A stretch of DNA of 8,439 bases from Miltoncostaeaceae bacterium (GCA_030598075.1 JAUVQP010000062.1:1-8439), one strand, 5' to 3'. Counted from the stretch's first letter, positions 1-8,274 are shown. The notes: generated from the letters alone by a model not told the origin. Program-made: numbers and translations.

Positions 1-93
1 TGGGGCGGAGCGCCGGACGGCGACGACGCTGGCGATCGCAGCCGGCGTTCCATCCTCCGCCCATCGCGCCAACGTCGAAAGCACCGTACGCAT
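1..93 (-). CDS. XdhC/CoxI family molybdenum-hydroxylase maturation protein (N-terminal part only)
   Basis: Only the first 31 codons are in the window; the gene continues beyond the left edge. The peptide opens MRTVLSTLARWAEDG and continues with an A-S-V-V-x-V-x-x-S-A-P stretch, which matches the N-terminal signature of the XdhC/CoxI family (usually ATVV...GSAPR). Family members bind the molybdenum cofactor and help its sulfuration and insertion into xanthine-dehydrogenase/CO-dehydrogenase-type enzymes in the cytoplasm. The normally conserved Gly before SAP is Arg here. The ATG at 93-91 is preceded by a purine-rich GGGGGAA (105-99), a weak ribosome-binding site. The divergent CoxD-like and CoxE-like neighbours strongly support the assignment. 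The identification rests on a short fragment, so XdhC and CoxI cannot be separated. Confidence 0.8.
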   Translation of the reverse strand, partial: MRTVLSTLARWAEDGTPAAIASVVAVRRSAP

Positions 94-110
94 TCAGCTT
101 CCCCCGCCCT

Positions 111-132
111 CCGTAGAGTGGTCAGTCTACGG
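111..132. promoter_or_regulatory. Perfect inverted repeat in the xdhC/coxI-coxD divergent intergenic region
   Basis: CCGTAGA (111-117) and TCTACGG (126-132) form a perfect 7-bp inverted repeat with an 8-bp spacer, lying in the 120-bp gap between two divergent genes. On the minus strand its left part contains TAGACT (129-124), a TAnnnT -10-like box that would give the xdhC/coxI gene a leader of roughly 20-25 nt. A dyad over a promoter between divergent genes is a typical position for a repressor or activator operator. The dyad is seen directly; the regulatory role is inferred. Confidence 0.45.
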
Positions 133-201
133 GCGACGGCTCGTCGGGGTCAACGCGGACCGTGCATCACGCCACACGGACCGCCCCACCGGCGTCTGGG
201 C

Positions 202-207
202 TAGTGT
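202..207 (+). promoter_or_regulatory. -10-like box TAGTGT for a leaderless coxD transcript
   Basis: TAGTGT ends 6 nt before the GTG start at 214. This matches the TAnnnT -10 consensus and the spacing expected when transcription starts at the start codon itself. There is no Shine-Dalgarno sequence in the same stretch, and the same layout recurs at 3035, 4288, 5753 (minus) and 5780. No convincing -35 hexamer is visible. Confidence 0.5.
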
Positions 208-213
208 GAGCGT

Positions 214-1080
<867 letters not shown>

Positions 1081-1132
1081 TGCCCCGCCGGGGAGCGTTG
1101 GCGTGCTCCGCCCGCGAAAACCCCGCGGGGCA
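1081..1132 (+). other. Nested hairpins and 10-bp palindrome between coxD and coxE
   Basis: Directly after the coxD stop, TGCCCCGC (1081-1088) pairs perfectly with GCGGGGCA (1125-1132). Inside this, GGAGC (1092-1096) pairs with GCTCC (1105-1109), and CCCCGCGGGG (1121-1130) is itself a perfect 10-bp palindrome. No T-tract follows, so a classical terminator is not supported. Possible roles are attenuation, RNA processing or stabilisation within a coxDE transcript. No TA dinucleotide exists from 1081 to 1218, hence no TAnnnT box, so coxE is most likely co-transcribed with coxD through this structure. The rest of the gap to 1218 shows no gene. Confidence 0.4.
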
Positions 1133-1218
1133 AGGACGCAGCGTCATCGGCATGGTCGAGCCCATGGCGATCACCGAGGACAGAGCAGCCGCGGAGGCTT
1201 GCAGCGAGGCGGTGCGGG

Positions 1219-2319
1219 GTGAGCGCTTCCCGGCGGGGTACCAGCGTCCTCGATCCCGTGGTCGCGTTGGGGGCGGCGCTGCGCGAGGAGGGCGTCCCGA
1301 CCACGACCGAGCGACTCGTCGGTTTCGCGCGCGCCGCCGAGTTGCTGCCGCCCGCCGACCTCTACTGGGCGGGCCGCGCGACGCTGGTCAGCTCGCGGGC
1401 CGAGATCGCGGCCTTCGACACTGCCTTTCTGACGGTCTTCGGCGACCGACCGCTCGAGGTGGAGGCGCCGCGGACCGAACGCCTTGCCGTGTCGCTTACT
1501 CCCGCGGTGAGCGGGACCATGTCGCTGGAGATGCCCGCCGACAGCGAGGTCGGCGTCGCCAGCGCGACCGAGGTGCTGCGCAGGAAGAGCTTCGCCGAGT
1601 GCACCCCCGACGAGCTTGCGGAGATCGCGCTCCTGGTGCGTCGACTGAGAATCGAGATGCCGCGGCGGCGCAGCCGACGGCGTGGCCCGGCGCGCGCGGG
1701 CGAACCCGACCTGCGCCGCACCTTTCGACTGGCGCTGCAGACCGGCGGGGAGCCCATCCGACGGGCCTTCCGCGCGCGACGCGTCACCCGCCGCCGGCTG
1801 CTGCTGCTGCTCGACGTGTCCGGCTCCATGGCGGCCTACTCGCGCGGCTTGATGCTGTTCGCTCACGCCGCGATGCGGGCCGAGCCGCGCTGGAACGCTT
1901 TCGCCTTCGGAACGCGGCTCACACGCCTGAGCGAGCCGCTCAGCGCCCCGGCCGCCCACGAGGCGCTCGAGCGAGCCGCGGCGGCCGCGCTCGACTGGGA
2001 CGGCGGCACCCGGATCGGAGAGTCGCTCAAGACGCTGCTCGACCTCCACGGGCGCACGCGAGCGGTGCGCGGAGCCGTGACCATCATCATGTCCGACGGC
2101 CTCGACGTGGGCGACCCCGAGCTCCTGGCCGACCAGATGGCGCGGCTCAGCCGGCTCAGCCATCGCCTGCTGTGGCTCAACCCGCTGATGGAGAACCCGG
2201 AGTACGCGCCGCTCGCCCGCGGCATGGCGGCGGCGCTGCCGCACATCGACCTCCTGGCGCCGGGCCACAATCTCGAGAGCCTCGAGTCGGTGGCGCAGAT
2301 CCTCGGGCGCGTTCGCTAG
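1219..2319 (+). CDS. coxE: CoxE-like VWA-domain protein (MIDAS intact)
   Basis: This 366-aa protein has the CoxE layout. The N-terminal half is helical (DPVVALGAALREEG, then VGFARAAELL), a basic stretch follows (about residues 150-170), and a C-terminal von Willebrand A domain carries a full metal-ion-dependent adhesion site: D199-V-S201-G-S203, a Thr near 264 in DGGTRIG, and D293 in MSDGLD. VWA proteins of this type are partners of MoxR ATPases; in the CODH system CoxE is needed with CoxD (and CoxF) to build the copper-molybdenum centre. No coxF follows. The GTG at 1219 is the first start in frame, with a purine-rich GAGG (about 1206-1209) upstream. A GTG at 1258, just before the conserved VALGAALREEG, is an alternative that would remove 13 residues. 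The stop overlaps the stop of the convergent mocA gene. Confidence 0.88.
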   Translation: MSASRRGTSVLDPVVALGAALREEGVPTTTERLVGFARAAELLPPADLYWAGRATLVSSRAEIAAFDTAFLTVFGDRPLEVEAPRTERLAVSLTPAVSGTMSLEMPADSEVGVASATEVLRRKSFAECTPDELAEIALLVRRLRIEMPRRRSRRRGPARAGEPDLRRTFRLALQTGGEPIRRAFRARRVTRRRLLLLLDVSGSMAAYSRGLMLFAHAAMRAEPRWNAFAFGTRLTRLSEPLSAPAAHEALERAAAAALDWDGGTRIGESLKTLLDLHGRTRAVRGAVTIIMSDGLDVGDPELLADQMARLSRLSHRLLWLNPLMENPEYAPLARGMAAALPHIDLLAPGHNLESLESVAQILGRVR

Positions 2320-2927
2320 CCGCCCCGGGCCACAGTCCGGGCGTAGTCCCCCGGGGTGTCCACGTCGCGGGGCGCGGGACCGGGCAGCGCGACCGCGCCG
2401 ACGATCTCCGGCCGCTCGGCGGTCAGGGCGCGCGCGCCGGCATCTCCTCGCAGAGCCGACACCGCGTCCCACACCTCGCGCCGCAGCAGCACCGGGTGGC
2501 CGGGCTCGCCGTCGTAGGAAGCGCGCAGGATGGCCTCGGCCCGCTCTTCGGCCGCGGTCAGCATGGCCCGGACGGCCGAGCCGGCAAGATCGGGCTGATC
2601 GGCCAGGAGGACGAGCGCCGCGTCGATTCCGGGCGGCATGGCCGCGAGCCCGCAGGCCAGCGACGACGCCAGCCCCTCGGCGTGCCGCTCGTTCGTGACG
2701 GCACGCACGGTCTGCGGCAGGCGGAGCGCGGCGCGCATACGCTCGCCGTCGGCCCCCAGCACGAGGATCGAGGTGGCCAGCTCGCGGGCGGCGAGATCGA
2801 CGGCGCGCTGGGCGAGCGGAGCGCCGTTCACGGGCAGCAGGAGCTTCTGCCGCCCCATGCGGCGGGCGGAGCCCGCGGCGAGGATGAGCCCGGAAACAGC
2901 CGGGTGCGTCGGGGGCGCGTGGCTCAT
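2316..2927 (-). CDS. mocA: MocA-like molybdenum cofactor cytidylyltransferase
   Basis: This 203-aa nucleotidyltransferase has the N-terminal signature LILAAGSARRMGRQKLLLP (residues 14-32). It also has LLADQP (107-112), where D110 is the metal/nucleotide-binding Asp, a PGHPVLL motif (142-148), G-D-A-G-A-R (161-166), and the closing DVDTPGDY (188-195). The AAG start of the signature and the GHPVLL motif favour MocA (CTP-using, making molybdopterin cytosine dinucleotide) over MobA (GTP-using). MCD is the cofactor form used by CODH- and aldehyde-oxidase-type hydroxylases, which fits the CoxD/CoxE neighbours. The ATG at 2927 was chosen because the open frame upstream of it runs antisense through moaE and has no domain. 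A GAGGAG (2945-2940) lies 12 nt upstream, rather far for a ribosome-binding site. The protein is a full-length cytoplasmic enzyme. Confidence 0.88.
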   Translation of the reverse strand: MSHAPPTHPAVSGLILAAGSARRMGRQKLLLPVNGAPLAQRAVDLAARELATSILVLGADGERMRAALRLPQTVRAVTNERHAEGLASSLACGLAAMPPGIDAALVLLADQPDLAGSAVRAMLTAAEERAEAILRASYDGEPGHPVLLRREVWDAVSALRGDAGARALTAERPEIVGAVALPGPAPRDVDTPGDYARTVARGG

Positions 2928-3017
2928 GTGCGTCGATTGCTCCTCACCGAGGCGATCTCGCCCGGGCGCGGGGGTCGCGTGCGAGCGCTGGGGGCGGGCA
3001 TGTCGGGCCCGGCGGGA

Positions 3018-3023
3018 AGCATA
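3018..3023 (-). promoter_or_regulatory. -10-like box TATGCT, candidate mocA promoter
   Basis: Read on the minus strand, 3023-3018 is TATGCT, the best match to the TAnnnT -10 consensus in the 120-bp mocA-moaE gap. It would leave a leader of roughly 80 nt before the mocA ATG, consistent with mocA having a GAGGAG rather than a leaderless start. It faces away from the moaE box at 3035-3040, so the two promoters would share upstream DNA. No -35 is recognised. Confidence 0.35.
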
Positions 3024-3034
3024 GGCGGCGCCTG

Positions 3035-3040
3035 TAGGCT
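3035..3040 (+). promoter_or_regulatory. -10-like box TAGGCT for leaderless moaE
   Basis: TAGGCT ends 7 nt before the ATG at 3048, the spacing expected for a transcript starting at or next to the start codon. The intervening CGCCGGC is no ribosome-binding site. The identical hexamer TAGGCT lies 6 nt before the yyaL start. A second similar hexamer, TAGGCG, lies at 3022-3027. Confidence 0.5.
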
Positions 3041-3047
3041 CGCCGGC

Positions 3048-3470
3048 ATGGTTCGCCTGCAGTCGGAGCCGATCGACATCGTCGCCGTGGTGGCCTCCGT
3101 CGCCGATCCGGAGCACGGCGGCCTGGCCACGTTCCTCGGCAGCACGCGGGCCGAGACCGCCGAGCGCGCCGTGGTCGCGCTCGAGTACGAGGCGCACGAG
3201 GAGATGGCCTTGGCCGAGTTTCGAGCGATCGTGGAGGAAGCGGAGGCCCGGTACGGAGCCCGCTGCGCTCTGGCTCACCGCACCGGGCTGGTGCGCGTGG
3301 GCGAGCCCAGCGTCGCGGTCGCCGCGTCGGCGCCTCACCGACCGCAGGCGTTCGCCGCCTGTCGGTACCTCATCGACCAGGCCAAGACGCGCGTGCCCAT
3401 CTGGAAGCGCTCCCACTACGCGGACGGGGCGACCCAGTGGCAGGACGGAGTCCAGAGCGCAGCATCATGA
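3048..3470 (+). CDS. moaE: MoaE, molybdopterin synthase catalytic (large) subunit
   Basis: This 140-aa protein matches MoaE over its whole length. It has F-L-G-S-T-R (residues 29-34), LEYEAHEEMA (45-54), AHRTGLVRVGE (76-86), SAPHRPQAF (94-102) and AKTRVPIWK (112-120). K113 and K120 sit seven residues apart, as do the active-site Lys119 and Lys126 of E. coli MoaE. The usual Glu after the WKK/WKR motif is Ser here (WKRS). MoaE, with thiocarboxylated MoaD, transfers sulfur to cyclic pyranopterin monophosphate to make molybdopterin. No MoaD is in the window and none is fused. The true start is the ATG at 3048. The same frame stays open for over 2 kb upstream, so an automatic call could extend it wrongly across coxE and mocA. 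The last codons overlap the next gene by ATGA. Confidence 0.93.
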   Translation: MVRLQSEPIDIVAVVASVADPEHGGLATFLGSTRAETAERAVVALEYEAHEEMALAEFRAIVEEAEARYGARCALAHRTGLVRVGEPSVAVAASAPHRPQAFAACRYLIDQAKTRVPIWKRSHYADGATQWQDGVQSAAS

Positions 3471-4258
3471 GGATCGAGGACGCGCACGTGCTGGTCACCG
3501 GGGCCTCGCGCGGCATCGGCGAGGCGATCGCCCGCGAGTTCGCGGCCGCCGGGTCGCGGGTCACGCTGGTCGCGCGCAGCGCCGACGCCCTCGCGTCGCT
3601 GGCCGAGGAGTTGCGCGGCACGGCCGTTCCGGCGGACCTCTTGGACCGACGCGCACGGCGCGGCCTCGTCGCGAGGGTCGAGGAGGAGGCCGGCCCGGTC
3701 GACGTGCTCGTGAACAACGCCGGCGTCGCCGAGGTCGGCGATTTCCTGACGATCGACGCGGACACCATGGAACGCCTCTTCACCCTCAACGACATCGCGC
3801 CCGCCGAACTCTGTCGCCAGGTGCTCCCGGGCATGATCGAGCGGGGCCGGGGACATCTCGTCAGCATCTCGTCGCTGGCCGGCATCGTCACCTGGCCGGG
3901 ACTCGTGGTCTACAGCGCCACGAAGTCGGCGTTGACGCACTTCACCGCGGGGCTCCGCATGGAGCTCGATGCGCTTCCGATCGGAACCACGGTCGTCGAG
4001 ATCGGGGTGGTCGAGACCGCCATGGGTTTGGGGCTCCGCGAGCACGCCCCCACGGCCGCCGCGGAGCGCCGCTACACCCGGCTCGGGCTGACCCGCGTGG
4101 TCGAGGCCGACGCGGTCGCCCGCGCGACCGTGAAGGCGGTGCGCACCGGGCGCTCCCACGTGCGCTACCCGCGCCGCGCGCGAACGTTCGCGGCGCTCGC
4201 CGAGACGCCCAGGAGGCTGAACCGGCTGATCCTGTCCGGCGTCGCGCGGCGCACCTGA
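3467..4258 (+). CDS. Short-chain dehydrogenase/reductase (classical SDR)
   Basis: This is a 263-aa Rossmann-fold oxidoreductase. It has the cofactor motif TGASRGIG (residues 11-18), NNAG (83-86), and a catalytic set of S136 (in SISSLAG), Y149 and K153 (YSATK). An Arg in LVARS after the second strand suggests NADP(H) preference. All key residues are present and the length is typical, so it should be active; the substrate is not readable from sequence. The ATG at 3467 overlaps the moaE stop as ATGA, which implies translational coupling and fixes the start. An in-frame GTG at 3437, inside moaE, would only add 10 residues ahead of the conserved N-terminus. The C-terminal segment is Arg-rich (HVRYPRRAR). 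A link to molybdenum metabolism is suggested only by the overlap. Confidence 0.9.
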   Translation: MRIEDAHVLVTGASRGIGEAIAREFAAAGSRVTLVARSADALASLAEELRGTAVPADLLDRRARRGLVARVEEEAGPVDVLVNNAGVAEVGDFLTIDADTMERLFTLNDIAPAELCRQVLPGMIERGRGHLVSISSLAGIVTWPGLVVYSATKSALTHFTAGLRMELDALPIGTTVVEIGVVETAMGLGLREHAPTAAAERRYTRLGLTRVVEADAVARATVKAVRTGRSHVRYPRRARTFAALAETPRRLNRLILSGVARRT

Positions 4259-4287
4259 CGGGGCCGGACGCGGAAGGCTCGCGGCGC

Positions 4288-4293
4288 TAGAAT
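4288..4293 (+). promoter_or_regulatory. -10-like box TAGAAT for the small membrane protein gene
   Basis: TAGAAT stands out in G+C-rich surroundings and ends 7 nt before the ATG at 4301, with no ribosome-binding site in the intervening CGACCCG. This is the clearest of the recurring TAnnnT boxes just ahead of start codons, and suggests that this gene has its own leaderless transcript despite lying only 42 bp after the SDR gene. Confidence 0.5.
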
Positions 4294-4300
4294 CGACCCG

Positions 4301-4651
4301 ATGATCGACGCTCTGGTCGTTCTTCTGCTCATCGCCCTCATGGGCCTCGCCGCGGGCGGATTCCTGGTCTGGGATGCGCGCAGGCGGCTTCGGCGCCGGT
4401 TCTCGCGCACGGCCGACCGCGCGCTCGACGAGCTGGCGGTCGACACCTGCGACGGCCTGGCGCGAGGCGGCGACGGCGGTCGGGCCGCGCGCCGCTACGC
4501 CCGCTCCCGCGACGAGCTGAGGGATGCGCGCGGCCTCCGCGAGCTCGCGCGGGCGGCCGCGCGCGCCGAGGGCAGTCTGGTGATGACTCGCGTCGAGACC
4601 GGCCTTCGACGCTTTTCGGGCTACGCGCGCCGGCGCGGCCCGAGCCGGTAG
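4301..4651 (+). CDS. Small single-pass membrane protein, function unknown
   Basis: This 116-aa protein is not recognised as any named family. Residues 3-24 are a continuous hydrophobic stretch (DALVVLLLIALMGLAAGGFL) followed at once by a strongly basic WDARRRLRRRF. That predicts a single N-terminal membrane anchor with the rest in the cytoplasm (positive-inside rule). The remaining 80 or so residues are rich in Arg, Ala and acidic residues and look helical (DELRDARGLRELARAAARAEG), ending in a basic tail. The ATG is supported by TAGAAT 7 nt upstream. It lies between the SDR gene and a convergent J-domain gene. Codon composition resembles the neighbours, so it is probably a real gene, though it could be lineage-specific. 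Confidence 0.7.
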   Translation: MIDALVVLLLIALMGLAAGGFLVWDARRRLRRRFSRTADRALDELAVDTCDGLARGGDGGRAARRYARSRDELRDARGLRELARAAARAEGSLVMTRVETGLRRFSGYARRRGPSR

Positions 4652-4660
4652 GGACCCGGC

Positions 4661-4680
4661 CGGGCGGGGAGAAACGCCCG
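4661..4680. terminator. Possible bidirectional hairpin between convergent genes
   Basis: CGGGCG (4661-4666) and CGCCCG (4675-4680) form a 6-bp stem with an 8-nt loop in the 44-bp gap between the small membrane protein gene and the convergent J-domain gene. There is no T-tract on either side. The position fits a terminator for both genes, but the evidence is limited to the stem. Confidence 0.35.
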
Positions 4681-4695
4681 CGCGTCACCTCCGCG

Positions 4696-5739
4696 TCAGG
4701 CCCGGCGACGCTCCGCGGTGGCCGCGGCGGCCAGCATGTCTCGCGCCGCGTTGAGAGCCACGGTCAGTTGCTCGGCGGTGCCGTGGATCTCCGGGTGTAG
4801 GTCGGCGACGCGATCAGGATGACAGCGCACGATCGCCGCACGGTAGGCGCGCTCGACGTCCTCGGGGCTGGCCCCGGGAGCGAGGTCCAGCAGACGGCTC
4901 GCCGCGGCCGGCGTTCGCGGCACGAGGGCGTTGTCGGGGGGCGCGGCGGAGGCCGCCCGGAGCAGAGAGCGCACCTTGTCGCGCTCGTCCTCGAGGGCCA
5001 TGCGTTCCACCCGAAGCCCGTGCCGCTCCTCGCGCACTTCCTCCGCGAGTTCCAAGAGGCCGCGATCGCGCACCAGGCGGTCCTCTCGGAGCGCGCCGAG
5101 TAGCTCATCCGGGCCGAGCGGCGGCGGGACGTCGTCGGGCACCTCGCGCGACGCGCCCGGGTCACCCCGACGCACCGCCTCGAGCGTCTCGTCGTGTGCG
5201 AGGTGCGCGCGGTTCCCCGCCCGGGGACCGTCCGAGGGCGCGAGGCGGATCACGCGAAGGCGCTCCCACGACGGGTCGACGAGAAACGCGGCCGACGAGC
5301 GGCCGCCGAGCAGCGCCCGTCGGTCGGGTCGCGCACGGTGGCCGAGAATCGCGAACCGCCCGTCGCCCGATCCATCCCGCAACGTTCCCAGCTCCTCGCC
5401 GAGGTCGGCGAGGCGTCGGGCGACATCTCGGGCGTCGGGGCCCGTCGCATCCTCGGCCGCATGGTCGATCGCTCCGGCGAGGTCCTCGAGGCGGCCGGCC
5501 TGTCCGAGCGCGATCGCCCGCCACCAGCGAACCCACGGCTCGTCCCTCGAAGCGTGGTCGAGGGCGGCGAGCGCCTCCGCGGGGTGATCGACGGAGAGCA
5601 GCGCCGCCGCCAACTCCGGGAGCGAACGGGGGCTCTCGGCCAGCGCCGTGGACGCCAGAAGAAGCGCCACCTGCCGCCACCGGGCTCCGCGGGACGGCGT
5701 GGGCGCGGGACCCGCCGCTTCGAGAAACGATCGTGCCAT
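4696..5739 (-). CDS. TPR-like/coiled-coil protein with a C-terminal J-domain
   Basis: This is a 347-aa protein from the ATG at 5739. The C-terminal 65 or so residues (about 281-340) read as a J-domain: LLDLAPGASPEDVERAYR, then the H307-P308-D309 tripeptide that stimulates Hsp70 (DnaK) ATPase, then a further helix. Before it lies a charged segment with coiled-coil character (about 216-262). The N-terminal part contains helical, TPR-like repeats (about 39-100, with HPAEALAALDHA). The zinc-finger and Gly/Phe regions of canonical DnaJ are absent, so this is a type III (class C) J-protein, probably a client-specific DnaK co-chaperone. No signal peptide or membrane segment is seen. A TTG at 5748 in frame is less likely, since it falls on the -10-like box. 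The gene is divergent from yyaL with a 52-bp gap. Confidence 0.85.
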   Translation of the reverse strand: MARSFLEAAGPAPTPSRGARWRQVALLLASTALAESPRSLPELAAALLSVDHPAEALAALDHASRDEPWVRWWRAIALGQAGRLEDLAGAIDHAAEDATGPDARDVARRLADLGEELGTLRDGSGDGRFAILGHRARPDRRALLGGRSSAAFLVDPSWERLRVIRLAPSDGPRAGNRAHLAHDETLEAVRRGDPGASREVPDDVPPPLGPDELLGALREDRLVRDRGLLELAEEVREERHGLRVERMALEDERDKVRSLLRAASAAPPDNALVPRTPAAASRLLDLAPGASPEDVERAYRAAIVRCHPDRVADLHPEIHGTAEQLTVALNAARDMLAAAATAERRRA

Positions 5740-5747
5740 CCACGCCA

Positions 5748-5753
5748 ACGGTA
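5748..5753 (-). promoter_or_regulatory. -10-like box TACCGT for the J-domain gene
   Basis: On the minus strand TACCGT (5753-5748) ends 8 nt before the ATG at 5739, close to the leaderless layout seen at the other genes. It favours the ATG over the TTG at 5748, which it overlaps. It lies 26 bp from the oppositely directed box of yyaL, so the -35 regions of the two promoters must interleave. Confidence 0.4.
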
Positions 5754-5779
5754 GCCGACTCGAAGGGATTGGCGGCGGG

Positions 5780-5785
5780 TAGGCT
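5780..5785 (+). promoter_or_regulatory. -10-like box TAGGCT for leaderless yyaL
   Basis: TAGGCT ends 6 nt before the GTG at 5792, and no ribosome-binding site is present between them. The hexamer is identical to the one before moaE. It supports the GTG as the true start. Confidence 0.5.
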
Positions 5786-5791
5786 CTCAGA

Positions 5792-7834
<2,043 letters not shown>

Positions 7835-7881
7835 CCGCCCCAGGGCTCGGCGCGGGAACTCGTCTGACGCTCGGCCCCTCC

Positions 7882-7910
7882 CCTCCGCTCCTCGCGCGGC
7901 GGAGCGGAGG
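7882..7910. terminator. Strong hairpin between convergent yyaL and glnK
   Basis: CCTCCGCTCC (7882-7891) pairs without mismatch with GGAGCGGAGG (7901-7910), a 10-bp G+C-rich stem with a 9-nt loop. It starts 5 nt after the glnK stop on the minus strand and lies 47 bp after the yyaL stop. No T-tract follows in either direction, as is common for terminators in high-GC Actinomycetota. Its place between two convergent genes supports a bidirectional terminator. Confidence 0.7.
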
Positions 7911-7915
7911 AACCA

Positions 7916-8269
7916 CTACTCGGGGTGGGCCTCGAAGACGGCCTCACCGCGCTCGCCGGTGCGGACGCGGATCGCCTGCTCGACGGGGATGATGAAGATC
8001 TTTCCGTCGCCCGGCTGCCCCGTGTGGGACAGCTCGAGGATGACGTCCACCACCCGATCGACATCCCCGTCGTTGACCGCGACCTCGAGCTTGATCTTCG
8101 GCCGGAGGAAGATGGTGGTACGGGCTCCCCGGTAGCTCTCGGTGAAGCCCTTCTGGCGCCCGGAGCCCTTGACCTCCGACACGCTCATCGACGGGAGGCC
8201 CATCGCGGCGAGACGATCGTGGATCGCCTCGAGGGCCTCGTGGCGAATGTAGGCCTCGATCTTCTTCAC
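7916..8269 (-). CDS. glnK: PII nitrogen-signal protein lacking Tyr51
   Basis: This 117-aa protein aligns without gaps to the 112-residue PII family, with five extra C-terminal residues. PII proteins are trimers that sense ATP/ADP and 2-oxoglutarate and control ammonium uptake and nitrogen enzymes. The B-loop T83-G-x-x-G87-D-G-K90, the C-loop R101/R103, and the 2-oxoglutarate-related residues Q39 and K58 are kept. The T-loop has GRQKGFTESYRGA (37-49) followed by R50-T51-T52, so the Tyr51 that is uridylylated in proteobacteria and adenylylated in actinobacteria is Thr. The cyanobacterial phosphorylation site Ser49 is Ala. The start is GTG with a perfect AGGAGG 5 nt upstream. It lies directly after amtB, so GlnK/AmtB blocking of ammonium uptake is likely. 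No glnD follows. GlnB versus GlnK is decided by the amtB linkage. Confidence 0.93.
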   Translation of the reverse strand: MKKIEAYIRHEALEAIHDRLAAMGLPSMSVSEVKGSGRQKGFTESYRGARTTIFLRPKIKLEVAVNDGDVDRVVDVILELSHTGQPGDGKIFIIPVEQAIRVRTGERGEAVFEAHPE

Positions 8270-8274
8270 GGCTT

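Noticed and set aside
1152..1218. ATG at 1152 opening a normal-looking peptide (MVEPMAITEDRAAAEACSE) in the coxD-coxE gap
   Set aside because: It is out of frame with coxE and runs into Arg/Gly-rich shadow sequence after about 35 residues. I see no stop, domain or ribosome-binding site to support a small gene or a frameshifted coxE start.
1171..2472. 433-codon minus-strand open frame opposite coxE
   Set aside because: No recognisable motif; antisense to a VWA protein with an intact MIDAS site.
2928..3416. N-terminal extension of the mocA frame antisense to moaE
   Set aside because: The conserved nucleotidyltransferase motif starts 14 residues after the ATG at 2927. The extension has no domain and lies over a real gene.
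3437..3466. GTG at 3437 as the SDR start
   Set aside because: It lies within moaE and adds 10 residues before the beta-strand that normally begins the SDR fold; the ATGA overlap at 3467 is the usual arrangement.
5740..5748. TTG at 5748 as the start of the J-domain protein
   Set aside because: It overlaps the -10-like TACCGT and adds only three residues; the ATG at 5739 is better placed.
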